Below, piece by piece: positions 47,893-56,417 of a DNA stretch of 64,000 bases. A program made the position numbers and the translations under genes. The stretch comes from Mycolicibacterium sp. HK-90 (GTDB lineage Bacteria; Actinomycetota; Actinomycetes; Mycobacteriales; Mycobacteriaceae). The notes under the pieces were generated by a model. That model saw only the letters and a program-made list of their open reading frames with translations, had not been told where the DNA came from and made no database searches. Location: assembly GCF_030486405.1 (NCBI RefSeq), contig NZ_CP129613.1:1736001-1800000 (forward strand), written 5' to 3'. Every line of letters starts with the position of its first letter. The first letter of the stretch is position 1.

Positions 47893-50800
47893 TCAGACGG
47901 TGATGCCGAGGTCGCGCAGGCGTGCCCGGTACAGCTCGACGTTGCCGAGCTTGACGTCCTCGTAGCCCCGAACCATGTCGGGCAGGCCGGCCGCCTCGAC
48001 GGCGGTCGCGTAGTTGTCTGCGGTCAGCGCGGCGGCGAGCTCGAGCACCATGCCGGTGTATTGGGACAGCAACTGCCGCTCCACCTTCCGCACATGGGCG
48101 TAGCCGAACGGATCGAGCTTGGTGCCGCGCAGCACCTTGCCCTTGGCGAGCAGCTTTAGTGCCACATGCGATCTCGGCCCGAATCCGACCTTTGTCGAGC
48201 GGCCCATCGCCCGCAGGGCCGGCGGGTGCAGCCGGTAGGTCAGCTTCTCCCCACCAGGCACCTGGGCCCCGACGTCGGCCAGGAAGGCCGGATCGACCAG
48301 CAGCCGCGCGACTTCGTACTCGTCCTTGTATGCGGTGAACTTGTGCAGTCCCCGCGCGACGGCCTCGCTGAACGCGGTGTTCTCGGTGACCGCACGCTCC
48401 GCCTGCCAGATTGACTGCACCGTCTCGACGTAGCGTCGGGCGATCTTCGCGCTCTGGTAGCGAACCAACTCGCCGGCTCGCAGTTCGACCAGCCGGCGGA
48501 CCTCGCCGTCGAACGTGGTGCCCGCCAACAGTTCCGGGGTCGCCACCGCCGGCGCAGCTGTCGGGCGCGCGGCGTCGACGGCAGCGGCGAACGCCGCGGG
48601 ATCTGCGACCGCGACCCGGCCCCAGCGGAAGGCGGCGACATTGGCGGCGACCGCGACACCGTTGATGCCGATGGCCTCGTCGATGTTTGCCTCGGGCAGC
48701 CGCAGGCCGCCACTCTGGAAGGCGGCGCCGACGACCAGGAAGTTGGCCGCCGCGGTGTTCCCGAACAACGCCTGGGCCGCGGCGAGCGCGTCGAAGTGGG
48801 TCAGCGCCCGGGTGGTCACGGCGAGCCGCTCCAGCAGTGACTCGGTTTCTGGGTACGCGACTGACTTGTCGTACACCATGTCACCGGTCGGGGTCTGACT
48901 TGTCGACGCGACGGCGACGGTGCGTTCGGCGCTGCCGTACGCGAGGTTCCGGTTGTCGGTCGCCGTCAGCAGGTCGATCGCGATGATGCAGTCGGCGCTC
49001 CCCGAGGTGAGCCGGTTGGACGGCTCCAGTGCGGTGGCCGAGAACCGCAGGTGCGATACGACCGGTCCGGCCTTCTGGCTCAGGCCGATCTGGTCGAGGC
49101 TCTCCACCTCGTAGCCCGCGCGCAGAGCGGCGGTGGCCAGGACCTGGTTGACCGTGACGATCCCGGTGCCGCCGATACCGGCCAGCAGCACATTCTGGGT
49201 GCCGGTCGGGACACCGAATCCCGGGTCCGCGACCCGCGGTGGCTCTGCCGCCTTGCTGCGTCGGGATGCCCTGCGGCCCTTTGTGTCCGGTGTCAGCTCG
49301 ACCGTGACGAACGACGGGCAGTCGCCGTCGAGGCAGCTGTAGTCGGTGTTGCACGACGTCTGGTCGATGCGGGTCTTACGCCCGAACTCGGTGTCGACGG
49401 GTTGCACGGACAGGCAGTTCGACTTGGTGCCACAGTCGCCGCAGCCCTCGCACACCGCTTCGTTGATCACGACGCGGGTGTTGCGGGTGGGCAGGGTGCC
49501 GCGCTTGCGTTGGCGGCGGGCGTCGGCGGCGCAGTGCTGGTCGTAGATGAGGACGGTGACGCCCGGGATCTCGCGCAAGACCTTCTGCGCCTCGTCCAGC
49601 CGGTCGCGGTGCCATAGCATCGTGCCCTTCGCGAGCGCCTTCTTGTTGTGCCGCTTGGGTTCGTCGGCGCACACGATGATCTGCCGGACGCCCTCGGTGG
49701 TGAGCTTGTGGGTGAGCCCCGCGACGCCCAGTCCGCCCTCGACATCCTGCGCGCCGGTCATGGCGACGACCTCGTTGTAGAGCAGTTTGTAGGTGATGTT
49801 CACCCCGGCCGCGATGCAGGCCTGCACCGCGAGCTGCCCGGAGTGGAAGAAGGTGCCGTCGCCGACGTTCTGGAACAGATGCGGCACATCGGTGAACGGC
49901 GCCTGCCCGATCCACTGGCTGCCTTCGCCGCCCATCTGTGTCAGACCGACGACTGCACTGTCGCTGCGGCCCGACATGGTGACGAGCGTGTGGCAGCCGA
50001 TGCCGCCCCCGCCGATCGAGCCTTCCGGGATCGCGGTGGAGCGGTTGTGCGGGCAGCCGCTGCAGAAGTACGCGGTCCGCTTGGCGGACAACACCTCCAG
50101 TGACAGGGCAGGCGGTGGCGTGCGCTTCAACTCGACGTGGTCGCGCAGCACGCGACGCAACGGCGCGAGCAGGCGTGCGGCGGTCAGTTCGCCGCCGACC
50201 GGGAACAACGGTGCCCCGGCGGCGTCGTGCTTGCCGATTATCTGCGGGGCTTCGGCTGTGCCATAGAGTATTTCGCGGATCTGGGTTTCGATGAACGCCG
50301 TCTTGTCCTCGACCACGATCACCTGCTCGAGGCCGCGGGCGAACTCCGTGACCGACTGTCGCCCCACCGGGTACGGCATCCCGATGCGCAGCAGGCGGAT
50401 CCCGGCGCGGTGCAGAGCTGCGTCGTCGACACCCAGGTCGAGCAGCGCCTGACGCACCGCGTCGAAGGTCGTGCCGGTGGCGGCGATGCCGATCTTCGCG
50501 CCGGCCGGGTCGACCTCGAGTACGTCGAGGGTGTTGACGTCACCGAAGGCACGCACGGTCGCCCAGCGCGGGCCGTAGAGGTCGGCCTCGGCGAGCAGGC
50601 TGTCCGCCGGTGCGGCCATCGGGCGCTGCAGGTAGGTGAATGGCCCTCCATCCCAAAGGATTTCGGGAACATTGATGGTGAGATCGGAGACTTCACCATC
50701 GACCGTCCACGCGCCATCTGCGACATCGGCGACGATCTTCATCGCCACGACGCAGCCCGAGGCCCGCGACAACGCCACGCCCTGCATGCCCATCGTGATG

Positions 50801-51375
50801 ATCTCTTCGGCATTGCGCGGGAACAGCACTGGGATGCCCAGGGCTGCGAGGGACCGCTCGCTCACGGCGGGCACCGTCGACGACTTGGACGCGGGATCGT
50901 CACCGACGAGCAGCAGGACACCACCGCGCGGGTTGACGCCGTACATGTTGGCGTGCCGCAGCGCATCGGTGGCGCGGTCGACGCCGGGGCCCTTGCCGTA
51001 CCAGATTCCGACGACGCCGTCGTGGGTTGCTTTTCCTGCCGGGAGCTCGGTCTGGCTGCCCCACACGGAGGTGGCGGCGAGTTCTTCGTTGAACCCTGGG
51101 GTGAAGACGACGTCGTGCTCGGTCAGCACGTTCGGCATACCCAGCAGCATCTTGTCCACGCCGCCCAGCGGGCTGCCCTGATAGCCCGAGACGAAGGTCG
51201 CCACGCGGCGACCGGCGCGGAGGTCACGGACGTGCTGCTCGACCATCATCCGGGCGATGGCCTGCACTCCGGTGAGCAATACCGGGCCCGCCCCCACCCG
51301 ATACCGGTCGTCGAGGTCGTACGGCGCGACGGGTTCGGTCGCGGGGAGTTCGGATCGGGACAGCACGCTGGTCAC
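47893..51375 (-). CDS. Fused indolepyruvate:ferredoxin oxidoreductase-type 2-oxoacid dehydrogenase
   Basis: A 1160-residue single-chain 2-oxoacid:ferredoxin oxidoreductase. The N-terminal part has the pyrimidine-binding domain (GYQGSPLGGVDKML); the middle holds the TPP-binding loop (VGDGTFFHSGQLAVQACIAAG) and a cysteine-rich Fe-S part (CEGCGDCGTKSNCLS and DYSCLDGDCPSF); the C-terminal part has the gamma-domain AGIGGTGIVTVNQVL. It would convert aryl- or branched 2-oxo acids plus CoA to acyl-CoA, CO2 and reduced ferredoxin. The GTG at 51375 has GGAGGT 6 nt upstream. The downstream amino acid dehydrogenase and permease complete the pathway. Confidence 0.92.
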   Translation of the reverse strand: MTSVLSRSELPATEPVAPYDLDDRYRVGAGPVLLTGVQAIARMMVEQHVRDLRAGRRVATFVSGYQGSPLGGVDKMLLGMPNVLTEHDVVFTPGFNEELAATSVWGSQTELPAGKATHDGVVGIWYGKGPGVDRATDALRHANMYGVNPRGGVLLLVGDDPASKSSTVPAVSERSLAALGIPVLFPRNAEEIITMGMQGVALSRASGCVVAMKIVADVADGAWTVDGEVSDLTINVPEILWDGGPFTYLQRPMAAPADSLLAEADLYGPRWATVRAFGDVNTLDVLEVDPAGAKIGIAATGTTFDAVRQALLDLGVDDAALHRAGIRLLRIGMPYPVGRQSVTEFARGLEQVIVVEDKTAFIETQIREILYGTAEAPQIIGKHDAAGAPLFPVGGELTAARLLAPLRRVLRDHVELKRTPPPALSLEVLSAKRTAYFCSGCPHNRSTAIPEGSIGGGGIGCHTLVTMSGRSDSAVVGLTQMGGEGSQWIGQAPFTDVPHLFQNVGDGTFFHSGQLAVQACIAAGVNITYKLLYNEVVAMTGAQDVEGGLGVAGLTHKLTTEGVRQIIVCADEPKRHNKKALAKGTMLWHRDRLDEAQKVLREIPGVTVLIYDQHCAADARRQRKRGTLPTRNTRVVINEAVCEGCGDCGTKSNCLSVQPVDTEFGRKTRIDQTSCNTDYSCLDGDCPSFVTVELTPDTKGRRASRRSKAAEPPRVADPGFGVPTGTQNVLLAGIGGTGIVTVNQVLATAALRAGYEVESLDQIGLSQKAGPVVSHLRFSATALEPSNRLTSGSADCIIAIDLLTATDNRNLAYGSAERTVAVASTSQTPTGDMVYDKSVAYPETESLLERLAVTTRALTHFDALAAAQALFGNTAAANFLVVGAAFQSGGLRLPEANIDEAIGINGVAVAANVAAFRWGRVAVADPAAFAAAVDAARPTAAPAVATPELLAGTTFDGEVRRLVELRAGELVRYQSAKIARRYVETVQSIWQAERAVTENTAFSEAVARGLHKFTAYKDEYEVARLLVDPAFLADVGAQVPGGEKLTYRLHPPALRAMGRSTKVGFGPRSHVALKLLAKGKVLRGTKLDPFGYAHVRKVERQLLSQYTGMVLELAAALTADNYATAVEAAGLPDMVRGYEDVKLGNVELYRARLRDLGITV

Positions 51376-51396
51376 GGATAACCTCCACACCTTCCA

Positions 51397-51415
51397 CAAC
51401 TCAGATCGTGAGTTG
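51397..51415. promoter_or_regulatory. Palindrome upstream of the ferredoxin oxidoreductase gene
   Basis: CAACTCA-GATCG-TGAGTTG, a perfect 7-5-7 palindrome 22 nt upstream of the GTG start and within a 163-nt AT-richer divergent region shared with the Lrp gene. It is a candidate site for the Lrp/AsnC regulator. TTGATCAA near 51494 may be a second, weaker one. Confidence 0.5.
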
Positions 51416-51538
51416 CGAAGCGAGAACTACTAGCAATCGGTGCAGCGAAATCTGCCGTGGAGGGGGATCTGCGTCAATAGTTGGCAAAAATGTTGATCAA
51501 AATGCTCAATTGTGACGTGGAGCACTGTGATCTACGCA

Positions 51539-52021
51539 TCATTTTGTTGAGCGTTGAGTCAGGTGCTGCACGAGGGGCAGTGACCGGTATTCGACTGGAG
51601 TCGCCATCGCCAGCATGGTTTCCGAATGCTTGACGCCGTCGATCCGGTGGACTTCCTGGATGATCTGAAGCAGCTCCTGCTGTGTCTGCGCGGCGATGCG
51701 GACCAGCAGATCGGCCCGCCCGGTAGTTGCGTGCACCTCGAGCACGTGGGGGACCGCGCGAAGCGCTTCGATGATGGCGTCCATCTTGTTCTGGTCGGTT
51801 TCGATACCGACGAATGCGTGTACCGCGTACCCGAGCTCCGGCAGGTCGATGTTCGGTGGGTAACCACGGACCAGCCCGGATTCCTCGAGTCGCTTCATGC
51901 GGGCCTGCACCGTATTGCGGGCGACCTTCAGTCGCGACGCCAGCTCAAGGATCGGCGTGCGCGGGTCGGTCGCCAGCGCCGACAGCAACGAGGCATCGAG
52001 GGCGTCGATCTTGATGGCCAT
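51539..52021 (-). CDS. Lrp/AsnC-family regulator
   Basis: A 160-residue protein: N-terminal helix-turn-helix (DALDASLLSALATDPRTPILELASRLKVARNTVQARMKRLEESG) and a C-terminal RAM domain (VHAFVGIETDQNKMDAII, then VLEVHATTGRADLLVRIAA). The RAM domain binds amino acids and forms octamers in this family. The ATG at 52021 (MAIKIDALD) is used. It is upstream of, and transcribed in the same direction as, the amino-acid degradation genes, so induction by their substrate is the likely logic. Confidence 0.9.
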   Translation of the reverse strand: MAIKIDALDASLLSALATDPRTPILELASRLKVARNTVQARMKRLEESGLVRGYPPNIDLPELGYAVHAFVGIETDQNKMDAIIEALRAVPHVLEVHATTGRADLLVRIAAQTQQELLQIIQEVHRIDGVKHSETMLAMATPVEYRSLPLVQHLTQRSTK

Positions 52022-52053
52022 GTGGCATTTTCCCACGCGGACACCGGGTGAAG

Positions 52054-52734
52054 TCAGCCGCTGGTCCAGCCCGCGACGCCGACCACGATCATGCGGAGCT
52101 GTTTGCGCGCGGTGTGTTTGATGTCGTCGAGTGCCTTCGCGTCGTTCGCATCCTCGATGGATTCCGCCGTGACCATCATCGAGTTGACGAACAGTCCGGC
52201 GAGGATGTTGAGATCCTCGCTGCTCCACGTGGTCAAGCCGGGTAGCCGGGCCAGGTCGATGGCCAGCTCTGAGGTGATCAACCGGATTTCCGTGCGGATC
52301 GCATAGCGCACGACGGTGACCCCGCTGTTGCGTTCCCGGCTGATGAAGCGCCAGTGCTCGGGCCGTTCGCTGACGCTGTTGAACAGGATGTCGACCGAGG
52401 ACTCGATGATGCGCTTGGGGTCGAGCTGGCCGGCGCGACCCCGCCGGAGCATCTCCCGCAACGCGCGGAAGGACTCGTCGATCAGCACCAGGCCGAGCGC
52501 GTCCATGGTTTCGAAGTGCCGGTAGAAGGCGGCAGGCACGATGCCGGCCTCCCGGGTGACCTCACGCAGGCTGAGCGCGCTGAAACTGTCCTCTTCGAGC
52601 AACTTCAGGGCGGCCGTGATGATCGCGCGGCGGGTGGCTTCCTTGCGCTCCTCGCGAGACAGATTGTCCTTGGGCCGGGAGCTTGACGAGCGGCTTGACC
52701 GCCGGTCTCGTGAACTGGGGCTACGACTGTTCAC
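52054..52734 (-). CDS. TetR-family repressor, FabR-like (fatty-acid unsaturation control)
   Basis: A 226-residue TetR protein. After a Ser/Arg-rich tail, the DNA-binding domain reads FSALSLREVTREAGIVPAAFYRHFETMDALGLVLIDE, which closely follows E. coli FabR ([25 protein letters not shown] from memory). FabR-type repressors sense unsaturated acyl-CoA/ACP. The divergent genes are an electron-transfer oxidoreductase and an acyl desaturase, so feedback control of desaturation is a strong inference. GTTCAC/GTGAAC half-sites are repeated in the 145-nt gap. Confidence 0.88.
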   Translation of the reverse strand: MNSRSPSSRDRRSSRSSSSRPKDNLSREERKEATRRAIITAALKLLEEDSFSALSLREVTREAGIVPAAFYRHFETMDALGLVLIDESFRALREMLRRGRAGQLDPKRIIESSVDILFNSVSERPEHWRFISRERNSGVTVVRYAIRTEIRLITSELAIDLARLPGLTTWSSEDLNILAGLFVNSMMVTAESIEDANDAKALDDIKHTARKQLRMIVVGVAGWTSG

Positions 52735-52842
52735 CGAAAAAAGCTAGCACAGCGACATCGAACGCCTGATCGGAACGATTGTGTATGACGTGTTGGCACA
52801 TTTGTTCACCACGTGATCCACACAACAACCTGGGCATTAACC

Positions 52843-52887
52843 CTTGACGTGAACGTATCGACGGACTCATCGTGTACATATGTTCAC
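52843..52887 (+). promoter_or_regulatory. Desaturase-operon promoter with GTGAAC inverted repeat
   Basis: TTGACG (52843-52848) is a good -35; a weak -10 (ACTCAT, 52865-52870) follows at 16 nt, which would start transcription close to the ATG at 52880. GTGAACGTA (52849-52857) and TATGTTCAC (52879-52887) form a widely spaced inverted repeat, and a further GTTCAC lies at 52804-52809. These half-sites are candidate contacts for the FabR-like repressor. Confidence 0.4.
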
Positions 52888-53932
52888 CGAATCTTTGAGC
52901 CGCCGAGTCCGGCGCTCCGCCCTGGTTGGGATCCTCACCGGCCCGCACGGCGTGGACCGGTACACCGAGGTTTACGACCGCACCTGGACCGTCGACGACG
53001 CCCGCGCCAAGGTGGTCGCCGTCCGTAAGCAGACGCCGCGTAGCGTCACCCTGACCCTGCAGCCCAATGGCGCCTGGCGCGGCTTCAAGGCCGGCCAGCA
53101 CATCAACCTCACCGTCGAGATCGACGGTCGCCGCCGCACCCGGTGCTACTCGCCGGCCAACGCCGAAGGCAGCCCCGTCATCGAGTTGACCATCGGCCTG
53201 CACGACGACGGCCTGGTCTCACAGCACCTGTACCGCAACGCGGCACCGGGCATGGTCCTCGGCCTCGACTCGGTCGGCGGCGATTTCACCCTGCCCGCGC
53301 CACGGCCCCGCCGCATCCTGTTGGTCTCCGGCGGCAGCGGCATCACGCCGGTGCTCTCCATGCTGCGCACCTTGCGTGAGGAGAGCTTCGACGGTGAGGT
53401 CGCCTTCATCCACTACGCCCGCAACCCTGAAGAGGCCACGTACGCGACAGAGCTGGCCGCGACGCCGGGTGTGACGGTGCTGCACAGCTACACCCGATCG
53501 AACCAGGGCGACCTGACCGGATACTTCGGTCCGGACCACCTGGCCGCCGCGATGCCGAATCCCGACGCGGTGTTCGTCTGCGGCCCACCGGCTCTGGTCT
53601 CCGCGGTCAAGGACCTGCTGCCCGGTGCCCGGTCGGAGAGTTTCGTTCCACCGGTGATCGCCGCGCCGACCGAGGTGTCGGGTGGAACCGTCGCCTTCAC
53701 GGAAAGTGTTGTCGCGGTGGTCGATGACGGCCGCTCGATCCTGGAGCAGGCCGAGGCCGCCGGGCTGAACCCGACGAACGGATGCCGGATGGGTATCTGC
53801 CACACCTGCACCCGCAAGAAGATCAGCGGTCCGGTGAAGAACCTGATCACCGGGGCGGTCTCGACGGCCCCCGACGAAAACATCGAAATCTGCGTTACCG
53901 CCCCCTGCGGCGACGTCCAGATCGACCTCTAG
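52880..53932 (+). CDS. Ferredoxin-fused flavin reductase, electron donor to the desaturase (Rv3230c-like)
   Basis: A 350-residue ferredoxin:NADP-type reductase. Residues ~50-145 bind FAD (GQHINLTVEIDGRRRTRCYSPAN), ~150-245 bind NAD(P)H (RRILLVSGGSGITPVLSMLR), and the C-terminal ~85 residues are a plant-type [2Fe-2S] ferredoxin with GCRMGICHTCTRKKISG and a last Cys in EICVTAPCGDVQIDL. It matches Rv3230c, the NADPH oxidoreductase that drives DesA3 in M. tuberculosis. The desaturase gene follows 38 nt downstream. Confidence 0.92.
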   Translation: MFTESLSRRVRRSALVGILTGPHGVDRYTEVYDRTWTVDDARAKVVAVRKQTPRSVTLTLQPNGAWRGFKAGQHINLTVEIDGRRRTRCYSPANAEGSPVIELTIGLHDDGLVSQHLYRNAAPGMVLGLDSVGGDFTLPAPRPRRILLVSGGSGITPVLSMLRTLREESFDGEVAFIHYARNPEEATYATELAATPGVTVLHSYTRSNQGDLTGYFGPDHLAAAMPNPDAVFVCGPPALVSAVKDLLPGARSESFVPPVIAAPTEVSGGTVAFTESVVAVVDDGRSILEQAEAAGLNPTNGCRMGICHTCTRKKISGPVKNLITGAVSTAPDENIEICVTAPCGDVQIDL

Positions 53933-53970
53933 ACACCTACTTTCAGCCCTTTTCGAAGAAAGGACGCACC

Positions 53971-55119
53971 ATGACTCACTACACCCTGACCCCCGAGCAG
54001 TTCGAGACCTTCGGCGCCGAACTCGACGCCATCCGGGAACGCGCCCTCGCTGACCTCGGTGAGCGTGACGCCACCTACATCCGCGACATCATCAAGATGC
54101 AGCGCAAGCTCGAGGTTGGCGGCCGTGCACTGCTGTTCCTGCCGCCCGCCTGGCCGATCGGCACGGTGATGCTCGGGCTGTCGAAGATCCTCGACAACAT
54201 GGAGATCGGCCACAACGTCATGCACGGCCAGTACGACTGGATGGGCGATCCGGCGTTGCGCGGCCAGAACTTCGAGTGGGATTCGGCGTGCCCGTCCAAC
54301 CAGTGGCGGCACTCGCACAACTACATGCACCACACCTACACCAACATCGTCGACATGGACCGCGACATCGGCTACGGCGTCCTGCGGATGAGCGAGGACC
54401 AGAAGTGGAGCCCGTACTACCTGGGCAATCCGTTGTACGCCTTTCTGCTGATGGTGTTCTTCCAGTACGGCGTCGCGCTGCACGAGCTGGAGACCGAACG
54501 CATCCGCACCGGCGAGATCAAGCTGCGGGACAAGAAGGACATGCTGCGTGAGATGTGGGCCAAGGTCCGGAAGCAGACCGTGAAGGACTATGTGGCCTTC
54601 CCGCTCCTGGCCGGGCCGTTCGCGCCATTCGTGTTCGCGGGCAACATGACCGCCAATCTGATGCGCAACGTGTGGTCCTACACCATCATCTTCTGCGGCC
54701 ATTTCCCGGAGGGAACCCACGAGTTCACCATCGAGGAGACCCAGAACGAGACGCGCGGCCAGTGGTACTTCCGCCAGCTGCTGGGATCGGCAAACCTGTC
54801 CGGTGGCAAGTGGTTCCACATCTTCAGCGGCAACCTGTCGTTCCAGATCGAACATCACCTGTTCCCGGACATCCCGGCGCATCGCTACGCCGAGATCTCC
54901 GGCGAGGTGAAGGAGATCTGCCAGCGGTACGGCCTGCCCTACAACACCGGACCGATCCACACGCAGTTCGCCTCCGTGGTGCGCAAGATCGTGCGGCTCG
55001 CTTTCCCGTGGGGCGGTAAGCCCAAGGATGCCGAGCCCGTCGAACAGCCTGACGTCCGGGAGTCCGCGACGGAACCGGATTCGCAGCCGATTTGCGAGCC
55101 GGAACTCGTCAACTGCTGA
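53971..55119 (+). CDS. desA3: Membrane acyl-CoA desaturase (DesA3-like)
   Basis: A 382-residue membrane fatty-acid desaturase. The histidine boxes are present: HNVMH (first), HSHNYMHH (second) and IEHHLFPDIP (third, with the H-x-x-H-H-type pair after IE). Hydrophobic helices surround them. It probably converts stearoyl-CoA to oleoyl-CoA using electrons from the oxidoreductase encoded upstream. The ATG at 53971 with AAAGGA is used; the open frame before it is shadow. The C-terminus is a polar tail of ~30 residues, and its last 11 nt overlap the convergent GNAT gene. Confidence 0.92.
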   Translation: MTHYTLTPEQFETFGAELDAIRERALADLGERDATYIRDIIKMQRKLEVGGRALLFLPPAWPIGTVMLGLSKILDNMEIGHNVMHGQYDWMGDPALRGQNFEWDSACPSNQWRHSHNYMHHTYTNIVDMDRDIGYGVLRMSEDQKWSPYYLGNPLYAFLLMVFFQYGVALHELETERIRTGEIKLRDKKDMLREMWAKVRKQTVKDYVAFPLLAGPFAPFVFAGNMTANLMRNVWSYTIIFCGHFPEGTHEFTIEETQNETRGQWYFRQLLGSANLSGGKWFHIFSGNLSFQIEHHLFPDIPAHRYAEISGEVKEICQRYGLPYNTGPIHTQFASVVRKIVRLAFPWGGKPKDAEPVEQPDVRESATEPDSQPICEPELVNC

Positions 55120-55624
55120 CCTGCAGGCTGCACTGCAACAGCACCGTGTCGAGCCAGCGCCCGTGTTTGTACCCGACCGCGCGCAGTCGCCCGGCCTCGA
55201 TGAACCCGTGCTTGCGGTGGAGGGCGAGGGAAGCCGCCGCGTCGTCGGTGTCGACGACCACGGCGATCACCTCACGGATACCTGCGGCAGTGCAGCCGTT
55301 CAGCAGTCCTTGCAGCAGCAGTGTCCCGATCCCGAATCCGGCGGACTGCGGCGCGAGATAGATCGAGTTCTCGACGGTGTGCCGATAGGCCGGCCGCGGC
55401 TTCCAGGGTGCGCAGTACGCGTAACCGACGATCTGGCCGTCGAGTACCGCTGTGAGAAAGGGCAATTCCCGTTCACAGGCGGTCGCGAGCCGGCGGTCCC
55501 ACTCGGCGCGGTCCGGTGGGGTCAACTCGAAGGTGGCGACCCCGGTCTCGACATGGTGGGCGTAGATGGCGCTGATGGCGTCGAGGTCATCCGATGACGT
55601 GACGCGGACGACGTCGGTGGTCAT
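55109..55624 (-). CDS. GNAT acetyltransferase (phosphinothricin acetyltransferase-like)
   Basis: A 171-residue GNAT enzyme. ISAIYAHHVETGVATFELTPP and the acceptor-pocket YAYCAPWKPRPAYRHTVENSIYL are typical of the Pat/Bar and methionine-sulfoximine acetyltransferase group, and QSAGFGIGTLLLQGLL is the acetyl-CoA loop (Q/R-x-x-G-x-G/A). The natural substrate in mycobacteria is unclear; glutamate analogues are common. It is convergent with and overlaps the desaturase by 11 nt. Confidence 0.87.
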   Translation of the reverse strand: MTTDVVRVTSSDDLDAISAIYAHHVETGVATFELTPPDRAEWDRRLATACERELPFLTAVLDGQIVGYAYCAPWKPRPAYRHTVENSIYLAPQSAGFGIGTLLLQGLLNGCTAAGIREVIAVVVDTDDAAASLALHRKHGFIEAGRLRAVGYKHGRWLDTVLLQCSLQVSS

Positions 55625-55705
55625 GTGCTCACCCTAGGCGAGCGATGCCCGGTCGGTCGTCTGACTTTCTCCTAAGCTGTCGCTGAGTCGAAGGGAGAGC
55701 GTCTG

Positions 55706-56326
55706 ATGGCCTACGTCAAGGCGGCCGAGCGTCACGAGCAGATCGTCGCGGCGGCGATCCGCGTACTCAGTGACGTCGGCGTGCCGGGGACGACTCTGCG
55801 CGCCGTCGCGGCGGAAGCGGGCATCCCACTCGGCACCTTGCACTACGTGTTTCCGTCCAAGGACCAGATGTTGCGGGCGGTGATCACCGCGGTCATCGAC
55901 GATGTGGTCGTCACGGTGACCGGCAGTCTGCAACTCGACCGGGGGCTGGCTCACGCCCTGAAACACGGTGTGACGACGTTCTGGGACGCACTGGTCGAAG
56001 GCGATGTCGGCGTCCAGGTCATGCAGTACGAGCTGGCGATGTACTCCGTGCGCAGCGAGGGTTCGGAGGGGCTGGCGCGGCTGCAGTACGACCGGTACAC
56101 CGCGTTGGTCACCGAGTTCTGCGAACAAGCGGCGAACGCAGCCGGGGAGCGCTGCGCCGTCGATTTCGCCACGCTGGGCCGCCTCGGGCTCGCGATGCTC
56201 GACGGGCTGGTCATCCAGTACGTGGCCGGCCGCGACGGCCGCCGCGCGCGCCTCGACCTGGACCGTGCCATCCAGATGCTGGTCACTCTCGCCGACCCGC
56301 AGCCGGTGGCCGGCGTGCGCGGCTGA
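55706..56326 (+). CDS. TetR-family regulator upstream of the monoamine oxidase gene
   Basis: A 206-residue TetR protein; helix-turn-helix at residues ~25-60 (TTLRAVAAEAGIPLGTLHYVFPSKDQMLRAV). The C-terminal domain includes VQVMQYELAMYSVRSEG, resembling the regulators that accompany amine or fatty-acid catabolic genes. The ATG at 55706 follows GGGAGAG. It is 91 nt upstream of the flavin amine oxidase in the same direction; the perfect inverted repeat at 56380-56401 in that gap may be its operator. Confidence 0.87.
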   Translation: MAYVKAAERHEQIVAAAIRVLSDVGVPGTTLRAVAAEAGIPLGTLHYVFPSKDQMLRAVITAVIDDVVVTVTGSLQLDRGLAHALKHGVTTFWDALVEGDVGVQVMQYELAMYSVRSEGSEGLARLQYDRYTALVTEFCEQAANAAGERCAVDFATLGRLGLAMLDGLVIQYVAGRDGRRARLDLDRAIQMLVTLADPQPVAGVRG

Positions 56327-56379
56327 CTGTTCGAGCCCGGTTGGCCAGGTCTGGTCTCCGGGGACGGCTCATGCTATAA

Positions 56380-56401
56380 AAGTCGGACGGTTGACCGACT
56401 T
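56380..56401. promoter_or_regulatory. Operator-like palindrome before the amine oxidase gene
   Basis: AAGTCGG-N8-CCGACTT, arms exact, directly after a TATAAA-like segment (56375-56380) and 16 nt before the oxidase ATG. It would overlap or lie just after a promoter, and is a candidate site for the upstream TetR protein. Confidence 0.55.
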
Positions 56402-56417
56402 AGAAATGAGGGTCCTC

